A DNA stretch of 64,000 nucleotides. Source: Amylibacter sp. IMCC11727 (GTDB taxonomy: Bacteria > Pseudomonadota > Alphaproteobacteria > Rhodobacterales > Rhodobacteraceae). Under the pieces are notes generated by a model, which ran no database searches, was not told the DNA's origin, and worked only from the letters and a program-made list of their open reading frames with translations. The position numbers were made by a program, and so were the translations under genes. Below, piece after piece: positions 1 to 9,303 of this stretch (the stretch's first letter is position 1; each line of letters opens with the position of its first letter). The DNA is taken from NCBI RefSeq assembly GCF_029854195.1, contig NZ_CP122960.1:2734001-2798000 (forward strand). Reading direction: 5' to 3'.

Positions 1-898
1 ACCCAATGCACAGCGCGGGGTGTCCTGGGGACACAAGCAACAGTGCGATGTCGCAGGATGCTGCGGCGAACCCTGCAACGACCACAGTGACAGCGGAACA
101 CCAGCGCAGCAGCAAAACGCCGAGGGTCATGGATGTGGCGATCCCCGCCAAGGGCATTAATCCAACGGTTATTGCGCGGGAGGGTTCAGGGATGAACGGC
201 GGCAAAATCGTGAGCAGGGACACAAACGTCAGCGTGTAGCACAACCATGCAAGCGCGGGCGCAGAAGTGGCGGGGTTTGTGTAAACCGCCACATGTTGGC
301 GCAATAAATTTGTGATGGGTGCGGGCGTTTCACCAGATACTTTGGGCAGGGTCACAAACAGGATGCCCGCGATGGCCAGCATCCATATGGCGTGGGCGTA
401 AAAGATACTGGGCACGCCGTAAGCCGCAATTAACGGAGCGCCAAGCCACGCTGTGAGCGCATAGGACACCCCAAAGAACGTGGACCACAGGGTCATGGCC
501 AATGGAATGAACCGCACTTTTGTGATCTGTGCAATCAGCGTTGGTGCGGCAACTGTGATGACCAAATGCGAGGCCCCTTCGATCAGGCGCAGGCCAAGCA
601 TAATGGGCAAGGTTGGCAAGGTTGCTTCGATCAGGGTGATACCGGCGCCCAGCAGCAAACCCGCCAGCAGCATTTTGCGAAACCCGACGCGGGCCACGAT
701 CAGGCCAGCGGTCAGGCCAAACACGATGCCCAGAAAACTGATAATCGACAGGATAAAACCAAACCACGGGGAGGCGGCTCCGTTTGTGTAAAAGGCTTCG
801 AGGTCGGCATAAACGAGCGAAACTTTGGAAAACTGCGCCGCTGCCCCAAGGCCCGCGCACCAAAGCAAAATCACGACAAAGGGAGAAGACCGCAGCAT
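1..898 (-). CDS. MFS-type permease, 3' part cut off by the window edge
   Basis: Read on the minus strand from the ATG at 898, the frame stays open to base 1 (about 299 codons) and is strongly hydrophobic. It shows the alternating membrane segments and short basic loops of a major facilitator protein, for example a loop reading VARVGFRKML in the motif-A position between segments 2 and 3. This resembles CynX/NimT-like or general MFS exporters, but the substrate cannot be told. The C-terminus lies outside the window. Other long frames over the same bases are rich in His, Arg and Pro and lack hydrophobic segments, so they were rejected. The gene is divergent from the antiporter gene that starts at 1015, leaving a 116-bp shared promoter region. 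Confidence 0.75.
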   Translation of the reverse strand, partial: MLRSSPFVVILLWCAGLGAAAQFSKVSLVYADLEAFYTNGAASPWFGFILSIISFLGIVFGLTAGLIVARVGFRKMLLAGLLLGAGITLIEATLPTLPIMLGLRLIEGASHLVITVAAPTLIAQITKVRFIPLAMTLWSTFFGVSYALTAWLGAPLIAAYGVPSIFYAHAIWMLAIAGILFVTLPKVSGETPAPITNLLRQHVAVYTNPATSAPALAWLCYTLTFVSLLTILPPFIPEPSRAITVGLMPLAGIATSMTLGVLLLRWCSAVTVVVAGFAAASCDIALLLVSPGHPALCIG

Positions 899-1014
899 AT
901 GAAACTTGTGACGGGCGCGAACAAGAAGGGCAAGTCGGCATTTTTGTGAATTGGGTCTTTTGTTCACGTGGGCTTTGGCGCAAATTGATCGCATAGGTTA
1001 CGCGAAAGGCCCCC

Positions 1015-2892
1015 ATGGACAGTTTTTTCCTTCAAGCCACGATTTATCTTGCCGCTGCGGTGATTGCGGTTCCGATTGCCAAACGAATTGGGCTCGGTTC
1101 GGTGCTGGGGTATTTGATTGCGGGCGTGGTGATTGGGCCTGTTACGGGGCTTGTGGGCAACGAAACCAAGGACTTGCAGCATTTCGCGGAATTTGGCGTG
1201 GTGATGATGCTGTTTATCGTGGGTTTGGAGCTGGAGCCGCGTGCGTTGTGGGATATGCGGCATCGGTTGGTCGGGCTTGGAGGGTTGCAGGTTTCGCTGA
1301 CAACGCTGGCGATCACGGCGGCGTTTCTGATTTTTGGACAGATTTGGTATGTCGCACTGGCCATTGGTTTGACCTTTGCGCTGTCATCCACCGCGATTGT
1401 TGTGCAAACCCTGAATGAAAAGAACCTGATGCAAAGTCAGGGGGGACGGTCCGCGTTTTCGGTGCTGTTGACCCAAGACATTGCGGTGATCCCTATGCTG
1501 GCGCTGGTGCCTTTGCTGGCGCTGGGGGATTTCAAGAACTTTGCCAGCCATAAAGGTGGTCATCATTCCATGTCATTGGTGGAAGGGTTGCCTGGCTGGG
1601 GTGTGACCCTTGTAACCCTTGGGGCGGTGGCTGCGGTAATACTCATCGGGGTTTATTGCACCCGACCAATTTTTGCGTTCATCGCGCGGTCACGGCTGCC
1701 TGAAATGTTTACGGCCATTGCCCTGTTGCTGGTTGTGGGTATTGCGTTGTTGATGACCGTGGTTGGACTGTCCCCTGCCCTTGGCGCATTTTTGGCGGGT
1801 GTGGTTTTGGCGAACTCTGAATTCCGCCATGAACTGGAAAGCGATATTCAACCCTTTAAAGGGCTGCTGTTGGGGTTGTTTTTCATCACAGTTGGGGCTG
1901 GCATCAACTTTGCCATTTTGGCCGAAAACCTTGTCGGCGTTATCGGGATGACCCTTACGGTTATGGCGATCAAAGGCGCAGTTTTGGCCGGGCTTGGCCT
2001 GTTGTTCAAATTGAAAGGACGCGACCAGTGGTTGTTTGTGCTGTCCCTAGCGCAGGCAGGTGAATTTGGCTTTGTTATGTTGTCGACCACGGTGCAAACC
2101 AATGTCATTCCTTACACGCTGTCCCAACAACTGTCGCTGATCGTTGCGCTTTCGATGCTGTTAACGCCGTTGTTGTTCATTGTGTATGAACGTTTGACCA
2201 AGAACATGGACGAAGCAGACCCAGATCATGCCGAGGATGAAATTGACGAACAGGGCACGGTGATCATTGTTGGCATTGGGCGGTTTGGCCAGATTGTGAA
2301 CCGACTTGCCTTGGCGGTTGGGATCAAAACCGTGGTGATCGACCATAAGATTGATCAAATCGACGCCATGCGCAAATTTGGCGTCAAAGGGTATTTCGGA
2401 GACCCCACACGGCCCGAGTTGATGCACGCCGCAGGGTTGGAGCATGCGAAAATTCTGGTTGTTGCGGTAGATGATCGCGGTGCGGCCAATAAGTTGGTGA
2501 GCTATGCACGGTCCAAGAGACCCGACATTTTTATCATCGCCCGCGCCTATGACCGCAACCATGTGTATGAGCTGTTCCATGCGGGGGCCAACGAGATTGT
2601 GCGCGAAAGTTTCGACAGTTCGCTGCGTGCAGGGAAATACATGCTGCAAGGTATGGGTTGGACCGAATTTGACGCAGATCGTGCCCGAGAGCATTTCTTT
2701 GAAGCGGATCGCCATGCGCTGGCGGAATTGGCGGAGCAGTGGGACCCCAATGTGCCAAATCTGCAAAACAAGGCCTATGTAGAAAAAGCCAAGGCGGTTA
2801 ACGAAGACCTGTACACCAGCTTTTTGTCAAACCTGACGCAAGTGCTAGAGGCGGAAAACCCGAGTGCCGATGAGGACGAAAAAGAGGGTTAA
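1015..2892 (+). CDS. Kef-type monovalent cation:proton antiporter (CPA2) with C-terminal RCK domain
   Basis: This 625-residue inner-membrane protein has a Na+/H+ exchanger-type domain of about 12 membrane segments (residues 1-380). A cytoplasmic Rossmann TrkA-N/RCK domain follows (about 415-530), with the nucleotide-binding motif VGIGRFGQ near residue 417 and an acidic residue ending the second strand (VVIDH). The architecture matches KefB/KefC and YbaL-like proteins, which exchange K+ or Na+ for protons and are gated by NAD(H), AMP or glutathione adducts. No ancillary KefF/KefG gene is adjacent, so glutathione gating is not supported by context. The start ATG follows a 15-residue-equivalent spacer from the divergent MFS gene. 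The stop overlaps by 4 bp with the stop of the convergent hydantoinase-type gene. Confidence 0.88.
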   Translation: MDSFFLQATIYLAAAVIAVPIAKRIGLGSVLGYLIAGVVIGPVTGLVGNETKDLQHFAEFGVVMMLFIVGLELEPRALWDMRHRLVGLGGLQVSLTTLAITAAFLIFGQIWYVALAIGLTFALSSTAIVVQTLNEKNLMQSQGGRSAFSVLLTQDIAVIPMLALVPLLALGDFKNFASHKGGHHSMSLVEGLPGWGVTLVTLGAVAAVILIGVYCTRPIFAFIARSRLPEMFTAIALLLVVGIALLMTVVGLSPALGAFLAGVVLANSEFRHELESDIQPFKGLLLGLFFITVGAGINFAILAENLVGVIGMTLTVMAIKGAVLAGLGLLFKLKGRDQWLFVLSLAQAGEFGFVMLSTTVQTNVIPYTLSQQLSLIVALSMLLTPLLFIVYERLTKNMDEADPDHAEDEIDEQGTVIIVGIGRFGQIVNRLALAVGIKTVVIDHKIDQIDAMRKFGVKGYFGDPTRPELMHAAGLEHAKILVVAVDDRGAANKLVSYARSKRPDIFIIARAYDRNHVYELFHAGANEIVRESFDSSLRAGKYMLQGMGWTEFDADRAREHFFEADRHALAELAEQWDPNVPNLQNKAYVEKAKAVNEDLYTSFLSNLTQVLEAENPSADEDEKEG

Positions 2893-4898
2893 TCATCCGC
2901 GATGCGCGGGCGTCCGGATGCAATGACCGTGATGTCAGCTTCTACGAATACGTGCTTGCCTTCGATGTTTGCTGTGCGCATGTCTTTTTCAACACGGATA
3001 CGAATGCCTTGGGCCCCTGAGGACACTGCGTCGCTGTGGGCTTGATCGGACAGATGTTTTTCAAGGTCGGCTAAGGCCAAATCTTGATCGGCATACTCTT
3101 TGGGTCCATCGGCGAAATGCACGCGATATCGCCCTTCGCCAGCGCTGGTGATTTGGCCAGAGCGGCGCATTGAGATTTGCCCGACCACTGCCCCGATAGC
3201 GTTGGCCACACCCGCATATTCAGGCAGGATCATCGGCGTAGACAAGCGTTCACCAACCGCGCCGTAATAGCTGGGTGCGGATGCGCCAAGGCCAATCACA
3301 GGCAGGTTCAACCCCACATCCAAGGCCACCAATCCACGGTGATGGGCCATGCCCATGCGCGAGAGAACATGACGTGCGAGATCAGCAGATGGAACGCCAA
3401 AATCGCTGCCATCTTCGGCAAAGGCCGCATCGAGCAAGGTTTCAGCGGTTTGCGTTGTGACCTGATCAATCACCGCCACCGCCATGTCATCTGCATTGGC
3501 TGCAATACGTTGACCTGCGCCGTTGCGTTGGCGTGAAAACAGATCAAGCGCCGCGCGGGCCGCATCTGCGTTCCAGCTGTTCAAGATGCCCGTTACATGG
3601 GCCGCGTCTGACGGCGTGACGGAGGACACCATCACCAAACCACGGGCCACCAGTGTTTTCAGCGCAGCACTTTCCATGCGGTTGGTCAGCAGTTTGCCCA
3701 TTTCCCATGCCTGATCGCCAACGCGATCAAGCACACGTTGTTCACGGTCTGACAGCCCCGTTGGGGCATGGCCAGAGTGACGGATCGGCACAACAAATCG
3801 CCCATCATATTCGCCCAGCCGTTCCGAACTGACCTGTCTTTCCAAGGCAGGTAAAACCACATCAGGAAATTGTTGTGCCGCCAAAGACACGGGCAAAACA
3901 CGGCGTGGACCAAGTGTTAGGCCGCCACGCAGTCCATCCCGCGCGGCGTGGACTTCGCTGTCGCCGCCCAGACCTGATGTGCGCATGGCCACGGCTTCGA
4001 CCATGGTGCGAAAGCCGCCAACGCGCGCGCCTTGAGGATCAATCATTGGACGGCCATCACGCAACACGGCCACGTCTGTGGTTGTGCCACCGATATCTGA
4101 CACGAGCGCGTTGGTTTCATTTGTCAGCCAGCGTGCCCCGACAATGGAAGCCGCAGGGCCAGAGAGGATTGTTTCGATGGGGCGTTCGCGGGCCATTTCT
4201 GCGCTGATGAGCGCACCATCGCCGCGCACAACCATCATGGGGGCGGTGATGCCTGCGTTTTGCAAATAGGCTTCGGTTGCGCCGATCAAATGGTCAATCA
4301 TCCCAATCAGACGCGCGTTCAAAACGGCGGTCATAGCGCGTTTTGGGCCGCCGAGTTTTGCGCTGAGTTCGTGTGAACAGGTCACGGGTGCGCCTGTCAC
4401 TTCGCGGATGATATCGCGGGCGGACATTTCGTGTTCTGGGTTTCGCGTGGCGAATTGGCCTGCAACGGCAAAACCAGACACATCGCCCTGCAAATTGGCC
4501 AGTTCACTGCGCAACGCATCGAGGTCCAGCGGCGCGGCTTCGCCCCCTGAATGGGTGTGGCCACCTGCAACCGAGATTACAGGGTCGCCGCCCAATGCTT
4601 CGTCGAGGCCCTGGCGTGCGATGTCTTTGGCGTTAAAGCCGATGAACACCAAACAGACCCGTGCGCCCTGCCCTTCGACCAGTGCGTTGGTGGCCAGAGT
4701 GGTGGAAAGGGAGGATAAAGCGATGTCGCTGGGGGCGACGCCTGATTGATCAAGCACCGCCTGAACGGCCGCGCCAACACCTTCGGCCAGATCGTGGCGT
4801 GTTGTCAGAGATTTGGCGCTGGCCACAACCGTATCGTCTTGGATCAATGCCGCATCCGTGTATGTGCCGCCCGTGTCCACGCCCAAAAGATATGCCAT
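2889..4898 (-). CDS. Hydantoinase A / oxoprolinase family protein
   Basis: 669 residues from the ATG at 4898, which has an AGGGACAGG ribosome site just upstream; a longer frame to 4973 has no such support. The N-terminus has the phosphate-binding DTGGTYTDA motif (residues about 7-15) of the Hydant_A_N domain. The central hydantoinase A domain has the second ATPase-like motif DIGGTTTDVAV near residue 268. Family members (HyuA, the 5-oxoprolinase N-half, acetophenone carboxylase and acetone carboxylase subunits) use ATP to activate amide or ketone substrates, usually with a HyuB-type partner. No hyuB gene is next to it, so the partner and substrate are unknown. It converges with the antiporter gene. 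Confidence 0.85.
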   Translation of the reverse strand: MAYLLGVDTGGTYTDAALIQDDTVVASAKSLTTRHDLAEGVGAAVQAVLDQSGVAPSDIALSSLSTTLATNALVEGQGARVCLVFIGFNAKDIARQGLDEALGGDPVISVAGGHTHSGGEAAPLDLDALRSELANLQGDVSGFAVAGQFATRNPEHEMSARDIIREVTGAPVTCSHELSAKLGGPKRAMTAVLNARLIGMIDHLIGATEAYLQNAGITAPMMVVRGDGALISAEMARERPIETILSGPAASIVGARWLTNETNALVSDIGGTTTDVAVLRDGRPMIDPQGARVGGFRTMVEAVAMRTSGLGGDSEVHAARDGLRGGLTLGPRRVLPVSLAAQQFPDVVLPALERQVSSERLGEYDGRFVVPIRHSGHAPTGLSDREQRVLDRVGDQAWEMGKLLTNRMESAALKTLVARGLVMVSSVTPSDAAHVTGILNSWNADAARAALDLFSRQRNGAGQRIAANADDMAVAVIDQVTTQTAETLLDAAFAEDGSDFGVPSADLARHVLSRMGMAHHRGLVALDVGLNLPVIGLGASAPSYYGAVGERLSTPMILPEYAGVANAIGAVVGQISMRRSGQITSAGEGRYRVHFADGPKEYADQDLALADLEKHLSDQAHSDAVSSGAQGIRIRVEKDMRTANIEGKHVFVEADITVIASGRPRIADD

Positions 4899-5071
4899 TT
4901 TGCCTGTCCCTTTAAACCCGTTTGGTGTGTAGCGGGTGCATGACCAATCGTCAGGAGAAAAAGCGACACCCATTCACATTTTTTACCCCAAACGCGACGT
5001 CACCTGTGATTGGGGTTTAGCGATGGGCAATTTTGGCGCAAACTGACGCAAACTTTGCAAAGGCTGATGAC

Positions 5072-5866
5072 ATGTATGATCGTTTAGAAATCGAAATCAA
5101 AGACCATGTGGCAGAGGTGCGTTTGAACCGCCCTGAAAAGAAGAATGCGCTTGATGCGGTGTTTTTCGAAGAGCTGGCAGCGGCGGGTGAGGCGTTGCAG
5201 GACAATGACGATATTCGCGCGGTTGTGATGTATGGCAATGGGGGATGTTTTTGTGCAGGCATCGACACCAGCGCGTTGATGCAGTTTGCCTCCGACATTG
5301 ATGGGATGCGCGCGGAACTGGCGACGCGCAGCGCAGGGGATCGGGGCAATAAATTCCAGCGCCCAACGGTTGTATGGCAGGACTTGAAGGTTCCCGTGAT
5401 TGCCGCGATTGAAGGCGTGGCCTTTGGGGCGGGTATTCAATTGGCGCTGGCGGCGGATTTTCGGTTTATGGCGCACGATGCGCGTATGGCGATTATGGAG
5501 GCCAAGTGGGGCATTATCCCTGACATGGGGATCAGCCAAAGCCTGCCCCAATTGATGCGGGCGGATCAGGCGAAAGAGTTGATTATGACGGGACGGATTT
5601 TAGAGGCGCAAGAAGCCCATGATCTTGGCCTGACGACATATCTTGCGGATGATCCTGTGGCCGAGGCCAGAAGAATGGCAGCTGATTTGGCGGCGCGGTC
5701 CCCTGACAGCATCCAAGCCAGCAAAACACTGGTGGACACACTGTGGGGCGAAGGGCGCGATCAGTTGGTGTTGGAAGGCGAGTTGCAATCCAAGATCATC
5801 GGGCATCCACACCAGATGGAAACCGTGATGGCACAGATGCAAAAACGCGCACCCGTTTACAAATAA
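5072..5866 (+). CDS. Enoyl-CoA hydratase/isomerase (crotonase) family protein
   Basis: 264 residues from the ATG at 5072, preceded by AAAGG; an upstream in-frame TTG at 5033 would add 13 poorly conserved residues. The two oxyanion-hole segments of the crotonase fold are visible: NGGCFCAGID near residue 55-64 and EGVAFGAGIQLALAAD near 115. The usual hydratase motif is GGGxELA with a catalytic Glu; here the matching position appears to be Gln (GAGIQLA). The second acidic position is kept (IMEAKWGIIPD). This suggests a CoA-thioester enzyme that may not be a plain hydratase; an isomerase or a hydrolase is possible. It probably acts in fatty or aromatic acid breakdown in the cytoplasm. It is a single-gene unit between convergent neighbours. 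Confidence 0.82.
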   Translation: MYDRLEIEIKDHVAEVRLNRPEKKNALDAVFFEELAAAGEALQDNDDIRAVVMYGNGGCFCAGIDTSALMQFASDIDGMRAELATRSAGDRGNKFQRPTVVWQDLKVPVIAAIEGVAFGAGIQLALAADFRFMAHDARMAIMEAKWGIIPDMGISQSLPQLMRADQAKELIMTGRILEAQEAHDLGLTTYLADDPVAEARRMAADLAARSPDSIQASKTLVDTLWGEGRDQLVLEGELQSKIIGHPHQMETVMAQMQKRAPVYK

Positions 5867-5905
5867 ACGGGTGCGACGGATTTAGGGCCTGTTAACAGGC
5901 CCTAA
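5848..5905. terminator. Two back-to-back perfect hairpins between convergent genes
   Basis: Hairpin one pairs CGCACCCGTTTA (5848-5859) with TAAACGGGTGCG (5864-5875) across a CAAA loop, and contains the stop codon of the crotonase gene. Hairpin two is a perfect 24-base palindrome, with arms TTAGGGCCTG (5882-5891) and CAGGCCCTAA (5896-5905), that reaches the stop codon of the AsmA gene at 5902-5904. Neither is followed by a U-run, so efficient intrinsic termination is not certain. The position between convergent genes suggests bidirectional transcript end formation. Confidence 0.55.
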
Positions 5906-8250
5906 TCGAACAGCTTTTTCAGCGCGTTGCCGACTTCTTCTTTCAGCTTGTCCTTGGCTTGATCTTCAAAGGACCGGGTGTCGGTTTCGCTGCTGAGTTC
6001 TTTTTTCAGCTTTTTCTTCACCTCTTCCTCGGGATTTTTGAGTTTGGCCTTCGCCTCGTCGAGCTTCTTTTTCAGCTTTTTGGCTTCTTCGCTTTCCTTC
6101 AGCTCTTTTTGCAGCAAAAGGTTTAGCAGTTTATCCAAATCAGGGCGGAATTTCAGGTTTTGCCAAGGGCCCGTGATGGTCACGGGAACGGAAAATTCTG
6201 CATCTTCTGACAGGGATGTCGGTGTAACCACATAGTTCATCGCCTGCCCGCCGATGTCCACTGATCCTTTGCCGCCTGCCTTAAACAAGGGGCTGATCAA
6301 GGACAGGTCCACGTTTTTCAAAACGCCGTTGTCCATTGAAAATGTGCCATCCAATGTGGAAAATTCTGTGGCCCCTTTGAACCCGCCAAAGGCGGATTTG
6401 AGGTTGCGCATCATGCCCGCCAGATCAATGCCTTTGATGACACCGTTGGTGAATTTGACCGAGCCGTTGCCTGACAAAGAGGTCATAATTTGATCGAGGC
6501 TTTGCCCGCGCCCGCGCAGCGCAAGCGTGGTGTTGCCAGAGCCGCCGAGGCGATCCATGCCAAGCAGTTGACCCAACAGAGGTTCCAGTTGCACGCCATT
6601 GGCGCGGATGTCTGTATCAAAGGCAACGGTATTGCCACCGCGCACATTGATTTCGCCCACCATCGCCCCTTGGAACGCACGCACGTCCCGCAGTGTCAAA
6701 GTCAGCAATCCGTTGGTAAGCTTTGCCTTAACATCAGTTTTGCCCAGTTGGCTGACGCCCAGATTTATGCCTGCGGCGCGCAAATCAACATTGGCGTCAA
6801 TTGCATCCAGACCCTTGAGCGTGATCGGGTCTTTGGACCAGCCCGAAGAGGATGCCCCCGCAGATGACCCCGAGCCAGAGCCAGCCCGTGCCCCGCTTGA
6901 CTTATCCGCCGTGTAGGCGCTGAAATCCAATTTGCCGCCGTTCAACTGTGCTAATAACAGTGGGCGCGGGTCTTTGGGTGTTATGCTGATGGCCCCTGTC
7001 AGGGTGTTTTCATCCAAACGGAGCTTTGCCTTGCGCAGACGATATTTTCCCGCAGGTGTCAGGGCAAACGTGCCCGACATGCTGGCGGATTGGAATGTGC
7101 CTTTGGGCATGCCTGCATCCACATCAAGCATTTGCATGGCCCCACGCAGATCAGAAAAATTCGCCGCAAAATCCCCATCGGCAAAGTTTTCAGCACCTTG
7201 GCCAAAACGGCCATTGTAAGAGGCAGAGCCAATGCCCGCGATTTTCAGCGATAGGTCGCCTTCAAATTCCATCGTATCGAGCCAGTTGCCATCACTGAGG
7301 ACCGCAATTTTGACATCTGTGTTTTTGCCGCCGTATTGCGCCGCTGTGTTGGCGTTCAGCGAAAGACCCGCATCATTCATGCGCACTTGGCCCGCGCCGA
7401 CAAGGTTTTTCAGATTGTTCGCTTGGGCGGGCAATTGAATGCCCGCACTTTTGGCAACCGCAATCAGATCAGGAATATCAGCAGTGAAGGCAGCATCCAC
7501 CATCGGCAGTGCGTCTGTCATTTGTGCAATTCCGTTCAAGCCAATGGTTGCATCCCCCATGGAAACAGAACCGTTAATGGTGGTGGATTTTTGCGCCGCA
7601 AATGCAGAAAGATCGGAAATCGTTCCTTGGACAGAGGCCGTGCGCCCGTCGATGGTGGCCGTAAGATCAACCATGGCGTTTGAGGAAGCTTTGGGCAGTG
7701 AAATCGTGCCACTGATCCCTGTTACATTCACAGTGGAGCCTGCGGCGCGATCTGTATAAACCACCTGCCCGTCCGAGATTTGGCCCAATTCAAGAGTGGG
7801 TGTCGCAGAGCCCGAAGAACCGTTTGACCCAGAGGATGGGGTGGCTGAAGCGTCGCTTGCCGTGCCGTTCGATAAATCCCAGTTTACGCGGCCGTCTTTG
7901 GCCTTTTCCAGGTAAACAACGGGGGAGATCAATTCCAGCTTTTCAATTTCAACCTCACCGCCCAGCAAGGCCATCAGATTCACGCCGACCGCCGCACCAT
8001 CGGCGGCGATCATAACGGGTTCGCTGGCCCAATCCGCATTCGAAATGGTCATACGGCCTGTTTTCACACCGAGTGTTGGGTACAAAGTTGGCGAAAAGTC
8101 ACCTGCCAACGTCAGTGTACGCCCTGTTTGTTTTTTCAATTGATCCGATGCCAGTTGGCCAATTCTGTCCGTGGGCAGCATGAACAAAAGGCCCACAGCC
8201 ACAACAACCAACGCCACAAGGGCCACACAAATTCTTACAATCCAACGCAT
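5902..8250 (-). CDS. AsmA family protein
   Basis: 782 residues from the ATG at 8250; an upstream in-frame TTG at 8304 is less likely because the hydrophobic anchor begins at the ATG. Residues 1-24 (RWIVRICVALVALVV...) form a signal anchor. A long, low-complexity Ser/Gly/Asn-rich beta region typical of AsmA/YhjG/TamB-like envelope proteins follows. The tail, from about residue 690, is a Lys/Glu-rich coiled coil. AsmA-like proteins span the periplasm and are linked to outer-membrane assembly and lipid transfer. The tail is longer and more charged than in E. coli AsmA (617 residues). Its promoter region is shared with the divergent DMT permease at 8401. Confidence 0.83.
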   Translation of the reverse strand: MRWIVRICVALVALVVVAVGLLFMLPTDRIGQLASDQLKKQTGRTLTLAGDFSPTLYPTLGVKTGRMTISNADWASEPVMIAADGAAVGVNLMALLGGEVEIEKLELISPVVYLEKAKDGRVNWDLSNGTASDASATPSSGSNGSSGSATPTLELGQISDGQVVYTDRAAGSTVNVTGISGTISLPKASSNAMVDLTATIDGRTASVQGTISDLSAFAAQKSTTINGSVSMGDATIGLNGIAQMTDALPMVDAAFTADIPDLIAVAKSAGIQLPAQANNLKNLVGAGQVRMNDAGLSLNANTAAQYGGKNTDVKIAVLSDGNWLDTMEFEGDLSLKIAGIGSASYNGRFGQGAENFADGDFAANFSDLRGAMQMLDVDAGMPKGTFQSASMSGTFALTPAGKYRLRKAKLRLDENTLTGAISITPKDPRPLLLAQLNGGKLDFSAYTADKSSGARAGSGSGSSAGASSSGWSKDPITLKGLDAIDANVDLRAAGINLGVSQLGKTDVKAKLTNGLLTLTLRDVRAFQGAMVGEINVRGGNTVAFDTDIRANGVQLEPLLGQLLGMDRLGGSGNTTLALRGRGQSLDQIMTSLSGNGSVKFTNGVIKGIDLAGMMRNLKSAFGGFKGATEFSTLDGTFSMDNGVLKNVDLSLISPLFKAGGKGSVDIGGQAMNYVVTPTSLSEDAEFSVPVTITGPWQNLKFRPDLDKLLNLLLQKELKESEEAKKLKKKLDEAKAKLKNPEEEVKKKLKKELSSETDTRSFEDQAKDKLKEEVGNALKKLFD

Positions 8251-8400
8251 AAATACCGCTCTTTCTTTTGACCTATTATTTGGGGCATTTGGCGAAAATC
8301 GCAACCTTTGGTCTGGAACGTGTCACAATAATCTTATCTTGGATCGCAAAATCACAAGAATCGGGTCGTATTTGATGTGGCGATCCCGCAGAAAGGCCCC

Positions 8401-9303
8401 ATGACACAGAAATCACATGCGATGTCCCTTTTTGAATGGGCGCTTCTGCTTACCTTAGCGTTTGTGTGGGGCGGTTCGTTCTTTTTCGCCGCCGTTGCAG
8501 TGGTGGAAATTCCCCCTGTCACGGTTGTTTGGGTACGGGTTACGGGGGCCGCGGTTATTTTGTTTTTGGCACTGCGTATTATGGGCCAATCCATGCGGTG
8601 GGAGCGCGAGGTTTGGGCCGCGTTTTTCTTTATGGGGTTGGTCAACAACGCGATTCCGTTCAGTTTGATCTTTTGGGCGCAAACGGAGCTTGCAAGCGGG
8701 GTTGCATCCATTTTGAACGCGATGACACCTGTTTTCACGGTGATTGCCGCGCATTTCTTGACCGCAGACGAACGGATCACAGCCCCGCGTTTGCTTGGCG
8801 TGGTGTTGGGTTTTGTTGGGGTGTTTGTTCTGATCGGGACACCTGTGGGAGGCAGTTTGCTTGCCCATCTGGCAGTGCTGGGGGCGGCGGTGTCTTATGC
8901 GTTTGCGAGCATTTTTGGAAAACGGTTCGCGCGTTTGGGGGTGAAGCCGATGGTTACGGCAACGGGTCAGGTCAGTGCTTCGGCGATCCTGTTGTTGCCC
9001 GTGATTTTGGTGCTGGAACAGCCCTGGACCTTGGCGATGCCATCACCGGCGACCATTTGGTCGATGATCGGGCTGGTGACGGTTTCAACGGCTTTTGCCT
9101 ATTTTTTGTATTTCCGTATCTTATCAACCGCAGGGGCCACAAATGTGGCGCTGGTCACGTTGTTGGTTCCTGTGTTCGCAATCGCCCTTGGCATTCTGGT
9201 CTTAGGCGAAAGCCTGAACGCACGACAGGTGCTTGGATTGTTCATCATCGTCGCGGGGTTGATCGCCATTGATGGACGCGCATTGCGGTGGGTTAAAAGG
9301 TAA
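8401..9303 (+). CDS. EamA/DMT-family transporter
   Basis: 300 residues with about ten membrane segments arranged as two EamA repeats, the pattern of drug/metabolite transporters (RhaT/YdcZ-like). The ATG at 8401 has GAAAGG four bases upstream; a GTG at 8377 in the same frame lacks a ribosome site. The N-terminal repeat holds the typical WGGSFFFAAVAV helix and a MNAMTP-like NAMTPVF helix end. The family exports amino acids, nucleosides or drugs; the substrate is not predictable from sequence. The last 11 bases overlap the 3' end of the convergent mipZ gene. Confidence 0.85.
   Translation: MTQKSHAMSLFEWALLLTLAFVWGGSFFFAAVAVVEIPPVTVVWVRVTGAAVILFLALRIMGQSMRWEREVWAAFFFMGLVNNAIPFSLIFWAQTELASGVASILNAMTPVFTVIAAHFLTADERITAPRLLGVVLGFVGVFVLIGTPVGGSLLAHLAVLGAAVSYAFASIFGKRFARLGVKPMVTATGQVSASAILLLPVILVLEQPWTLAMPSPATIWSMIGLVTVSTAFAYFLYFRILSTAGATNVALVTLLVPVFAIALGILVLGESLNARQVLGLFIIVAGLIAIDGRALRWVKR

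Noticed and set aside
330..1016. A 228-codon open frame on the minus strand over the MFS gene
   Set aside because: It is rich in His, Arg and Pro with no membrane pattern, while the overlapping frame starting at 898 reads as a coherent permease.
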